Positions 1 through 7,600 of a DNA stretch of 9,795 nt are shown here, piece by piece (within the stretch, counting starts at the first letter, position 1; each line of letters begins with the position of its first letter). The position numbers were made by a program, and so were the translations under genes. Under the pieces are notes generated by a model that had not been told where the DNA came from, made no database searches, and saw only the letters and a list, made by a program, of their open reading frames with translations. Where the stretch lies: the NCBI GenBank assembly GCA_038329555.1, contig JBBQNC010000125.1:1-9795 (forward strand). The letters are read 5' to 3'. This DNA comes from JALYUA01 sp038329555. Its GTDB lineage: Bacteria; Acidobacteriota; Thermoanaerobaculia; UBA5066; Gp7-AA6.

Positions 1-5
1 AACGG

Positions 6-2657
6 GTGAAGCCCTCGCCCCTCATCTCGAGTGTGTGGCGAAACCTCTTCCGGAGAGGGCGGGTCGAACTCGACCTCGACGCGGAGCTCCGCGCGTACGT
101 CGACGCGATCGCCGAAGAGAAACGCGCGTCGGGAATGGAGCCGGACGAAGCCCGCCGGCAGGCGCTCCTCGAAACCGGCGGCGTCGAGCAGGTCAAGGAG
201 AGCGTCCGGGACGCCCGCGCGGGCGCGTTTCTCGAGACCGTGCTTCAGGACGTCCGGTATGCGGTGCGCACGCTCGCGCGAACCCCCGGGTCCACCGGCG
301 CGGCCATCCTCGCGCTGGCACTGGGCATCGGCGCCTCGACCGCCATCTTCAGCGTCGTGAACGCCGTCCTCCTCCGGCCGCTGCCCTATGGCCACCCCGA
401 GAGGATCGCGGTCATCCTGCATCGCGGCAGCCAGCCGGTCTCGCCCGCCAACCTGGTCGAGTGGCGGCGGCGGAGCCGGTCCTTCCGGAGAATCGGGGCG
501 GCGGAGGGGTGGAACCCGAACCTGACCGGCTCGGACCGGCCGGAGAATCTGAGCGCGGTCCGGGTGACCTCCGAGATCTTTTCCATGCTCGCCGTCCCGC
601 CGCTTCTCGGCCGGTTCTTCCTGCCGGGCGAAGACGAGCCAGGCCGCGACCATTCCGTGGTGCTCGGACACGGCCTGTGGTCCCGCCGGTTCGGCGCGGA
701 CCCCGGGGTCCTCGGCCGGCGCATCACGTTGAATGGCGAGCCGTACACGGTCGTCGGCGTCATGCCGCCGGCGTTTCATTTCCCGCCGTTCTGGAACCAG
801 AGCGCCGAGATCTGGGCGCCGCTCTCGCTGCGGCCCCGCCTCGCCAGCCACGGCGAGAGTCTCCGGGTCTTCGGAGAGCTCTCCCCCCGCTCGACCCGCG
901 AAGGCGCCGCCGCCGAGATGGCGTCCATCACCGCGCGGCTCGAGCGGCAATTTCCGGGAACGAACCGAGACGTGCGTGTGCGGTCCCTGAAAGACACCGT
1001 CGTCGGCAACGTCCGGCCGGCCTTGCTCGTGCTCTTCGCCGCCGTGGCGTTCGTGCTCCTGATCGCCTGCGCCAACGTCGCGCACCTCCTGCTGGCGCGC
1101 GCCGCGGCGCGGCAGAGGGAAGTCGCGGTGCGCACGGCGATCGGCGCGAGCCGCGCCCGAATGGTGCGTCAGCTTCTGACGGAGAGCCTCTTGCTCGCCG
1201 GCGCCGGCGGGCTCGCCGGGATCCTGATCGCGGCGTGGGGCGTCCACGCCCTGGTCGCAGCGGACCCGGGCGCGATCCCCCGCGTGGCCACGGTCGGCCT
1301 CGACCTGGGCGTTCTCCTGTTCACGCTCGGCGTTTCGATCGCGACGGGCGTCGCGTTCGGCCTCGCGCCGGCCCTGGCCCTGTCGCGGCGAGACGTGACG
1401 GAGACCCTCCGCGAAGGCGAGCGCGGATCGACGGAAGGGGGCGGACGGGCGCGGATGCGCGGCTTCCTGGTCGGGTCCGAATTCGCTCTCGCGCTCATCC
1501 TCCTGGTGGGCGCCGGGCTCATGATCCGCAGCTTTCTCGCACTCCAGGCGATCGATCCGGGATTCGACCCGCGCGGCGTGGTCACGATGGTGGTCTCGCT
1601 CGCGGGCACGACGGCCTCCGATCCCCCCCGCCGAGCGGCGTTCTTTCAGGAGCTCGTCGGCCGCGTCCGCGCGCTGCGGGGCGTCGAGTCGGCGGGAGCC
1701 ATCAACCATCTTCCGCTCGCCGGAGACATCTGGGGCTGGCCGTTCGAGGTCGAGGGACGTCCCCCGTCCCGCGCCGGCGAGACGCCGAGGGCGGCCTATC
1801 GGGTCGTGCTTCCGGGATACCTCGAGACGATGAGAATTCCGCTACTCGCCGGGCGCGGCATCTCCCCGGCCGACCGGCAGGGCTCGCCCGCAGTCGTCGT
1901 CATCAACGACTTCTTCGCACGCCGCCACTGGCCGGGCGAGAGCGCGATCGGAAAACGGATCCTGCTCTCCGAGGCGGAAGGGGCACCGACACCGGCCACG
2001 GTCGTCGGCATCTCGAAGAACACGGTCCGGAACCGGTGGTCGGGTCCTCCGGAAGAAGAGATGTATCTCCCCTATCTGCAGACGCGGAGCTATCTCGAAG
2101 GCGCGAACTCCCAGCTGCAGTATCTGACCCTCGTCGTGCGGACGGAGGGAGACCCGCCCGCGATGGTCGGCCTGATCCGCGGCGTCGTGAAGGCGCTCGA
2201 CCGGAACGCGCCGATCTCCGAAGTTCAAACGATGGACCGGGTCGTCGCGAACGCCACCGGTGAGACCCGTTTCTATCTGGTTCTCCTGGGCGCGTTCGCG
2301 GCCGTCGCGCTGCTCCTCGCCGCGGTGGGGATCTACAGCGTCATGGCGTATTCCGTATCGCGGCGGACGCACGAGATCGGCATCCGCATCGCTCTCGGGG
2401 CGGATCCCGGCGACCTCCTTCGGCTCGTCGTCCGGCAGGGGCTCGGCGTCGCCCTTGCCGGAACGGCGGTGGGAGCGGCGGGCGCCGCGGGACTGACCCG
2501 CCTCATGGGGACGCTCCTCTACGGAGTCGCCCCGACCGACCTGCTCACGTTCGCCGCGGTCGCGGCCTTGCTCACGGCGGTCGCGGTCTTCGCGAGCTGG
2601 ATTCCCGCCCGCCGCGCGACGCGGATCGATCCCCTCTCCGCGCTCCGATACGAGTAG
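6..2657 (+). CDS. ADOP-family ABC transporter permease (duplicated MacB/FtsX-type)
   Basis: An 883-aa inner-membrane permease of the acidobacterial duplicated orphan permease type. Seen in order: a charged cytosolic prefix domain (about residues 10-75, with ELDLDAELRAYVD and GMEPDEARRQAL); first transmembrane helix at 97-123 (LALGIGASTAIFSVVNAVLL); a MacB-type periplasmic domain to about 330; an FtsX-type core with helices near 337-360, 395-417 and 431-458; then the second copy, with a helix near 488-512, a periplasmic domain to about 750, and three helices near 755-780, 812-835 and 846-868. Each copy carries the FtsX-type cytosolic motif (REVAVRTAIGAS; HEIGIRIALGA), and the protein ends in the usual PARRATRIDPLSALRYE. 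Related MacB systems couple such permeases to an ATPase for export or mechanotransmission; none is visible here, and the substrate is unknown. GTG start: the N-terminus fits the family, but only 5 nt lie upstream, so no ribosome site can be seen and a further-upstream start cannot be excluded. Confidence 0.93.
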   Translation: MKPSPLISSVWRNLFRRGRVELDLDAELRAYVDAIAEEKRASGMEPDEARRQALLETGGVEQVKESVRDARAGAFLETVLQDVRYAVRTLARTPGSTGAAILALALGIGASTAIFSVVNAVLLRPLPYGHPERIAVILHRGSQPVSPANLVEWRRRSRSFRRIGAAEGWNPNLTGSDRPENLSAVRVTSEIFSMLAVPPLLGRFFLPGEDEPGRDHSVVLGHGLWSRRFGADPGVLGRRITLNGEPYTVVGVMPPAFHFPPFWNQSAEIWAPLSLRPRLASHGESLRVFGELSPRSTREGAAAEMASITARLERQFPGTNRDVRVRSLKDTVVGNVRPALLVLFAAVAFVLLIACANVAHLLLARAAARQREVAVRTAIGASRARMVRQLLTESLLLAGAGGLAGILIAAWGVHALVAADPGAIPRVATVGLDLGVLLFTLGVSIATGVAFGLAPALALSRRDVTETLREGERGSTEGGGRARMRGFLVGSEFALALILLVGAGLMIRSFLALQAIDPGFDPRGVVTMVVSLAGTTASDPPRRAAFFQELVGRVRALRGVESAGAINHLPLAGDIWGWPFEVEGRPPSRAGETPRAAYRVVLPGYLETMRIPLLAGRGISPADRQGSPAVVVINDFFARRHWPGESAIGKRILLSEAEGAPTPATVVGISKNTVRNRWSGPPEEEMYLPYLQTRSYLEGANSQLQYLTLVVRTEGDPPAMVGLIRGVVKALDRNAPISEVQTMDRVVANATGETRFYLVLLGAFAAVALLLAAVGIYSVMAYSVSRRTHEIGIRIALGADPGDLLRLVVRQGLGVALAGTAVGAAGAAGLTRLMGTLLYGVAPTDLLTFAAVAALLTAVAVFASWIPARRATRIDPLSALRYE

Positions 2658-3051
2658 CTGGCGAGGATCTCTCCGATGGGCCCGCCGCCCGCGCGTGCGC
2701 GAGAAAGACGAGCGCCAGCGCGACGGCTCCGGGGAGGCCCTGGACCCAGAGAATCGAGCGCTTCGCCGTCGCGGCGCCGAAGAGGCCCGCGACCACGACG
2801 CAGACGAGGAAGAACACGCGCACGGAAAACCCCGCGTCGCCCGCGAGGAGCCCCCAGACGAGGCCGGCGGCGAGGAACCCGTTATAGAGGCCCTGGTTCA
2901 TGGCGAGCTTCGCAGACGACTCCGCCTCTTCCCGGGAGAGCCCGAAGACCCGCCGTCCGAACGGCTTCGTCCACAGGAACATCTCGAGCACCAGAAACAG
3001 GAGATGCAGAAGGGCCACGACGGCCAGCGCGGCCGCGGCCAGGGCGCTCAT
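2572..3051 (-). CDS. DUF1304 family small membrane protein with extended C-terminal tail
   Basis: A 159-aa integral membrane protein of unknown biochemical role. Residues 1-120 match the DUF1304 pattern throughout: an N-terminal helix running into EMFLWTKPFGRRVFGL, the signature NQGLYNGFLAAGLVWGL, a helix with VFFLVCVVVAGLFGAAT, and a last helix after the ILWVQGLP motif, making four predicted transmembrane segments. The family is usually about 120 aa, so the Arg/Ser-rich tail at 121-159 is extra. The last 86 bp lie antisense to the 3' end of the convergent permease gene, which suggests loss of the original stop and read-through. The ATG start is supported by a GGAG ribosome site (3058-3061) 6 nt upstream. 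It lies 94 bp downstream of the DUF4388/J-like gene on the same strand and could be co-transcribed with it. The family call is firm; the function is not known. Confidence 0.88.
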   Translation of the reverse strand: MSALAAAALAVVALLHLLFLVLEMFLWTKPFGRRVFGLSREEAESSAKLAMNQGLYNGFLAAGLVWGLLAGDAGFSVRVFFLVCVVVAGLFGAATAKRSILWVQGLPGAVALALVFLAHARAAGPSERSSPATRIGARRGDRSASRGGRESSSRRPRPP

Positions 3052-3145
3052 CGCTCTCTCCGCCGGGTATGCCGACGGTCGGGAGTTCGGACTCGAACGG
3101 TCATGGTCGCCTCCTTCGAAGGGATCAGGGCGGGACGCGGGCCGC

Positions 3146-4423
3146 CTATTTGGGTCCGTCCGGAGTCGCCTCGTCGATCTTCCAGTCGTACAGCCGCCGC
3201 GAATCAGGGTTCGACAACACGCCGTAGGCGACGCGCAGCCATTTCGCGAGGACGGTCAGCTGCCGCCAGCAGTCGACGAGTTCCGGATGCGCCTTGAGGG
3301 AAGGGTCGAACAGGAGAGCCCGCGCCCGGTAGGCCTCTTGGATCTCCGCCTGGGTGGCCTTCCGCGAGACGCCGAGGAGATCGTAGTGGGAGAGCCAGTC
3401 GAGCTGGCGATGGAGCTCCAGGACGACCGCCCGCGGGCTCTGGAACGGTTTCGCCGGCGCGGCGGGGGCGGCGGGCGCGGGCGCCGGAGCGGGCTTCGCC
3501 AGGACGCCCGTTTCCGTGGCGTCGCTGAAGGCGCCCCCCGCGCGCATGTCGTAGAGGTACCCGGTCGGCTTGCGATCCTCCGTTCGACGGGGGGCGCGGT
3601 CCTCGACGCGCCGCGGCGTCTTGCGGCGGTCCGAGGCATCCGACGGCCTCTGCCGACGCTCCGGCGTGTCGATGGCGCTCTTCGGCGGCGCCGGATGCAC
3701 CTCGATGACTCCCGCGAAGAGGAGCGAGTAGAGGATCTTCGCGTTGGCCGGCCCGGGACCGGACGTCGACTGGAGAAGCTCTCGGAGCGAGCTCCGGCCG
3801 TCGATGTTCGCGATGAGGGTCACCGCGTCCCTGAGCAGGCGAAGCGACCCGGAGGACATGGGGTCGCTGCTCAGAGTGGGGACGCCGGAGAGATCCCCGA
3901 GAAGATCCAGAAACTGTTCGCTCTCCGGGATGCGCCGGATGCCTTCGATGATCATCTCCTGCGAGAGCGATGCGGCAACGTCGAGCTCGACCGGCCCCGT
4001 GTTCTCCTCGAAATGAAACGCCCCGTCCGGCCAGGATAACGTCGAGAAGATGATCTGCTCGACCTGCCGCCTCGCCTCGCTGTCGACGACGGCCCGCGAG
4101 ACGAGCCCCTTCTCGACCAGGATCGAGTCGATCCTCTGATGCGTCTTCTGCTGGCTCTCGAGCGCCTCCCCGAGGTCCTTCTCGGTGATGTATCCCCATC
4201 GCACGAGCGTCGCGCCGATCCGATGCTCGTCCCGCGAAGAGCGCGCCGCGTACAACTCGCCGTTCTCGAAGACGAGCTGCCGGACCTGGTCCCCGCGGAG
4301 CACGGACAGAGTTCCCGAGCGGCCCTCCTGCTGGATCCGGCGGACGACCGCGAAGAGGGGCGTCTCGGAAAGGGCGCCGGAGATCGGGCTCGATTCCGGC
4401 GGAGCTCCTCCGGGGGAGCTCAC
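3146..4423 (-). CDS. DUF4388 (PATAN) domain protein with C-terminal degenerate J-like domain
   Basis: A 425-aa predicted cytosolic protein with no signal peptide or membrane helix. About residues 14-170 form a DUF4388 domain: ISGALSETPLFAVVRRIQQ, then GTLSVLRGDQVRQLVFENGELY, then a helical part with the IGATLVRWGYI and SILVEKGLV repeats. About 200-250 looks like the small helical module that often follows (IDGRSSLRELL, ILYSLLFAGVIEV). A low-complexity linker follows, Arg/Asp-rich and then Pro/Ala-rich. The C-terminus (about 340-415) has J-domain shape: YDLLGVSRKATQAEIQEAYR, then VAYGVLSNPDSRRLYD. The HPD position reads D373-P374-S375, so stimulation of DnaK is doubtful. DUF4388 proteins are usually regulatory or scaffold proteins; the partner is unknown. 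The open frame extends to a GTG at 4552, but the GTG at 4423 is preferred because it has a GAGGA site 7 nt upstream and the extra 43 residues look like translated non-coding DNA. Confidence 0.85.
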   Translation of the reverse strand: MSSPGGAPPESSPISGALSETPLFAVVRRIQQEGRSGTLSVLRGDQVRQLVFENGELYAARSSRDEHRIGATLVRWGYITEKDLGEALESQQKTHQRIDSILVEKGLVSRAVVDSEARRQVEQIIFSTLSWPDGAFHFEENTGPVELDVAASLSQEMIIEGIRRIPESEQFLDLLGDLSGVPTLSSDPMSSGSLRLLRDAVTLIANIDGRSSLRELLQSTSGPGPANAKILYSLLFAGVIEVHPAPPKSAIDTPERRQRPSDASDRRKTPRRVEDRAPRRTEDRKPTGYLYDMRAGGAFSDATETGVLAKPAPAPAPAAPAAPAKPFQSPRAVVLELHRQLDWLSHYDLLGVSRKATQAEIQEAYRARALLFDPSLKAHPELVDCWRQLTVLAKWLRVAYGVLSNPDSRRLYDWKIDEATPDGPK

Positions 4424-4430
4424 CTTCCGG

Positions 4431-4435
4431 TCCTC
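4431..4435 (-). promoter_or_regulatory. Ribosome binding site deciding the DUF4388 gene start
   Basis: On the minus strand this reads GAGGA, 7 nt before the GTG at 4423. The alternative GTG at 4552 has no purine-rich site at a suitable distance. This is the main reason for choosing the 425-aa form. Confidence 0.6.
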
Positions 4436-4459
4436 GCGCGGCGCGGGCCGGCCGTCGGG

Positions 4460-4494
4460 CCCCGGGCGCGCGCGTCCGAGGCCCCCGCCCGGGG
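4460..4494. repeat. GC-only inverted repeat in the leader of the DUF4388 gene
   Basis: Perfect 8-bp arms CCCCGGGC (4460-4467) and GCCCGGGG (4487-4494) separated by 19 nt. If the transcript starts upstream, this would fold as a hairpin in the 5' leader, ending about 36 nt before the GTG start. In DNA this GC-rich such dyads arise easily, so a regulatory role is only a possibility. Confidence 0.35.
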
Positions 4495-4520
4495 ATCGCG
4501 GGGCCGTCGTGCAGAGGAGA

Positions 4521-4541
4521 GTGGTCGCGTGTTCAGACCAC
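4521..4541. promoter_or_regulatory. Dyad GTGGTC-N9-GACCAC, possible operator
   Basis: Perfect 6-bp inverted repeat (4521-4526 and 4536-4541) inside the least GC-rich part of the gap, about 100-120 bp upstream of the DUF4388 gene start, where its promoter would be expected. A further GTGGT copy on the minus strand lies just upstream. I could not see a convincing -35/-10 pair. It could be an operator, a leader hairpin, or chance. Confidence 0.3.
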
Positions 4542-4571
4542 AAGCAAACCACACTGGAGGGCCGGAACGAA

Positions 4572-4625
4572 GACGCCGGACGGCCACGCCGGTCTTCCCC
4601 CGGGGGGCGAGACCGGTCCGGCGTC
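4572..4625 (-). terminator. Strong nested hairpin after the helicase gene, likely transcription end
   Basis: Outer arms GACGCCGGA (4572-4580) and TCCGGCGTC (4617-4625) pair perfectly over 9 bp. Inner arms CCGGTCT (4589-4595) and AGACCGG (4610-4616) pair over 7 bp, with an 8-nt bulge on one side and a C5G6 loop. It begins 4 nt past the helicase stop codon, the expected place for the 3' end of the right-hand operon. No T-tract follows on the minus strand, so it may be a weak or factor-assisted terminator, or an RNA 3'-end stabiliser. Confidence 0.5.
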
Positions 4626-4629
4626 GTGG

Positions 4630-7600
4630 TCAGGCGACCTCGACCTGCCGCCGCGTCGTCGGAGCGACCCGATCATCGGGGGTCAGGATGCCGCGGAAGT
4701 TCAGGGGATCCGCGGCGGAGACGATGACGGGGAGCGGCTCGACTTCGGGCGCCCGGCGCTTCAGGTCGCGCAGAAGCGCCACGGCTCCGGGAAGCGCGTA
4801 CTGCTCGCCGTCGAAGCCGGAGACGAAACGGCCTCCCCGCACCTCGCCGCGCGCCTCGAGCGTGCGCAGCGCCCGCGCGATCTCGCGCCAGGGGACCGGC
4901 TGCCTCTCGCGGGCAGCCGTCTTCCGAAAGACGACGCCCGTCCGCGCGAGAAGCCGGCGCGCCACGAACTCGGCGGCTCCCGACGCGGAGAGAGCCGCGG
5001 CATTTCCGCGCGGCAGCAGGCTCCAGCGCCCGGCCGTCAGGCCCGTTGCCCGGCGCCGCGAGGCGGGCACGATCAACCAGCGCAGGCCGGCGAAGGAGTC
5101 GCAAGTCACCCGCCCCAGAGCGATCAGGTCGGTGAGGCCCCGTTCCACGTCGAAATTCGAGAGCCCGCTCGCGCTTGCGCTTGAGCTTGCGTTTGCCCGG
5201 CCGATCTCCTGAAAGAACATCGCCCCGCGGCGCTCGAGGAGGGCGTAAACGGAGGCCGCGGGCTGACGCAAGGGCAACTCCGCCGGATCCGCCGGGGCGA
5301 GGGACAGCCAGTCCTCGAGATCCTCGCGAGGCACCACGGCGATCGGAGCGCGGCGGACCGGCGATGCTCCGGCGCCCCACAGCCTCCCCCACGCGGCTTC
5401 GCCGGAAAGAGTCAGATGGTCGAGCCACTCGCGCTTGTAGCCGCCGACGCGAGCCGGTAGGACGCTCGCCTCCCACGCCGCGGCGGGGATCTCGAAGCCG
5501 GCGAGCTGCGCGACGACCGTCGCGACCCCGGCCGGACCTTCCAGGCGATGACCGGGATCGGCGTGCTGCCAGCAGGCGAGAAACCGCAGGAACTGCGAGG
5601 CCGTGACCGGCGCGATCTCCCGCCGGAGCCGGTCGAGCGTGTACCGGTGGATCCGCGCGAGCAGACGGCGGTCGCACCACGCGGAGCGGCCGGCGATCCG
5701 CGTGCGGAGCACGGAGCCCTCCGCCTCGAGCTCGCGGAGGAGGTCTTCGTCCGCCTCGTCCCCTCCCCCGGGGATGGGGCCGAGGGCCTCGAGACGGCCG
5801 CGCAGCACGGTCTTCGGATCGCGCGAGGCCTCGGCGGCGTACCACCGCTCCCCTTCGCGGACCACGCGCCGTCCGGCCGCGAGCGAGTCGAGCCATTCCT
5901 GCCAGGGTGTCGCCTCCTGCGTTGTCACGTAACCCATCCAGAGAAGCGCCTCGTGGAGCTCCTCCGCGTTCGCCGGCGAGGGCCACGCCTCCTCGCGGAC
6001 GCGGGCGATCGCCTCGGGGTCGAGCGATCCGAGCTCGTCCGACGTCTTCGAATCGAGGAATCGGCGCGAGTGCACGGCCTGCGTCCGGCGCTCCTCGAGC
6101 GGGGCGTCGTCGAGAAACGTGTACGGCTGCGACGCGAGGATTCCGCGGGCAAACGCCGAGGGCTCGATGGTGTCGATCGACCGGCGCTCGATCGAGCCGT
6201 CCTTCAAGCCGCGCAGGACTCCGAGGAAACCCTCGATGTCCATCGCCTCGTTCAGGCAGTCCTCGATCGTCTGGCGGACGATCGGATGATCCGGCACCTC
6301 GATGGGCCCGCCGGGGAGAGTCTCGGGGCAGGCGAGGACCTGCGGGAACGCGGCGGCGAGAAGATCGTTCGCCCGCATCCGCAGGATCGGCGGCGGGACC
6401 CTGCGGCCGCCGCGGGACCGCTCGAGGATCAGGGATCGCTGCGCGTTCCAGCGCCACCGAGTCTCGAACATCGGCGAAGCGAGAAGCGCCTGCACGAGGA
6501 CCTCTCGCGCCGTCGAAGGGCTCAGATAGTCGAAGACCTCCTCGAGCGGAAAGCTGTGCTGCATCCCGAGCGACAGGACGATCGCCTCTTCATTCGCCGC
6601 CGCCTGCAGCTCGAATCCGAACCCCACGCAGAACTTCTTTCGCAGGGCGAGCCCCCACGCGCGGTTGATGCGCGATCCGAAGGGCGCGTGAACCACGAGC
6701 TGCATGCCGCCGCTCTCGTCGAAGAACCGCTCGAGGATCACGCGGCGGGAGGTCGGGACGCAGCCGAGGACGCTTTTCCCGGCGTCCACGTAGTCCGCGA
6801 TCTGGACCGCCGCTCCCTCCGGCAGGGCCTCTCCGCACCCCGCGAGCAGCGACGCCACCATGCCGGCCCCGGCGTCCTCGAGGCTCGAGGCGGTCTCCTC
6901 GCGGAGGCTGCCGATCTCCGCGGCGAGCTCGCGAGTGCGCCCGGGTCCCTCGCCCAGCCAGAACGGGATCGTCGGCGGCTGCCCCTTCGCGTCGGCCACG
7001 CGCACGGTGCCGGGCTCGACCCGCAGGATCCTCCACGAGGCGTTGCCGAGCTGGAAGATGTCGCCGCCGTTCGACTCGATCGCCCAGTCCTCGTTGACGG
7101 TCCCGACGACCGTGCCCTCCGGCTCGAGCCGCACCTGGTAGTCCGCCGTGTCCGGGATCGCTCCGCCCGAGAGCAGCGCGGCCATCCGGGCGCGGCGCGT
7201 CGCCATCAGACGGCCGTTCACGCCGTCGCGGTGGAGAAGCGCCGAGCGTCCCTGAGTGTGGAGGGCGACGACCTCGTCGAACTCGGCCCGCGCGAGGTCC
7301 CGATACGGCCACGCGCGCCGCAGGAGCCCGAACAGGGTCGCCTCGTCCCACGGCTCCGGGACGCACGCGGCCACGATCTGCTGCGCCAGGATGTCGAGCG
7401 GGCGCGAGGGCTCCGGGGTGCGGTCGAGGACGGACCCGCGGATGCATCGAAGGAGTGCGGCGCCCTCGACGAGCTCGTCGAGAGTGAGCGGGAAGAGCCG
7501 GCCCTTGGGAACCTTGCGCAGGGCGTGTCCCGCCCGGCCGACCCGCTGCAGGAACGTCGCGATCGAGCGCGTCGCCCCCACCTGGATCGCCAGGTCGACG

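Noticed and set aside
35..2263. Long plus-strand open frame (742 codons) overlapping the permease in another frame
   Set aside because: Arg/Pro/Gly-rich with no family features; a GC-driven shadow of the permease gene.
3078..3105. Minus-strand GTTCGAGTCC resembling a tRNA T-loop
   Set aside because: The flanking bases do not form a T-stem, and no acceptor or anticodon arms fit in the 94-bp gap. It forms only a small GTTCG/CGAAC hairpin.
3113..3122. Perfect palindrome CCTTCGAAGG between two minus-strand genes
   Set aside because: Too short and without a loop or T-tract to be a terminator; a 10-bp palindrome is not surprising by chance.
2900..4039. Plus-strand open frame (379 codons) antisense to the DUF1304 and DUF4388 genes
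   Set aside because: Arg-rich with no domain pattern, and it spans two well-supported minus-strand genes and the gap between them.
4424..4552. Extended N-terminus of the DUF4388 protein from the GTG at 4552
   Set aside because: There is no ribosome site at that GTG, the extra residues look like translated non-coding DNA, and a good site precedes the GTG at 4423.
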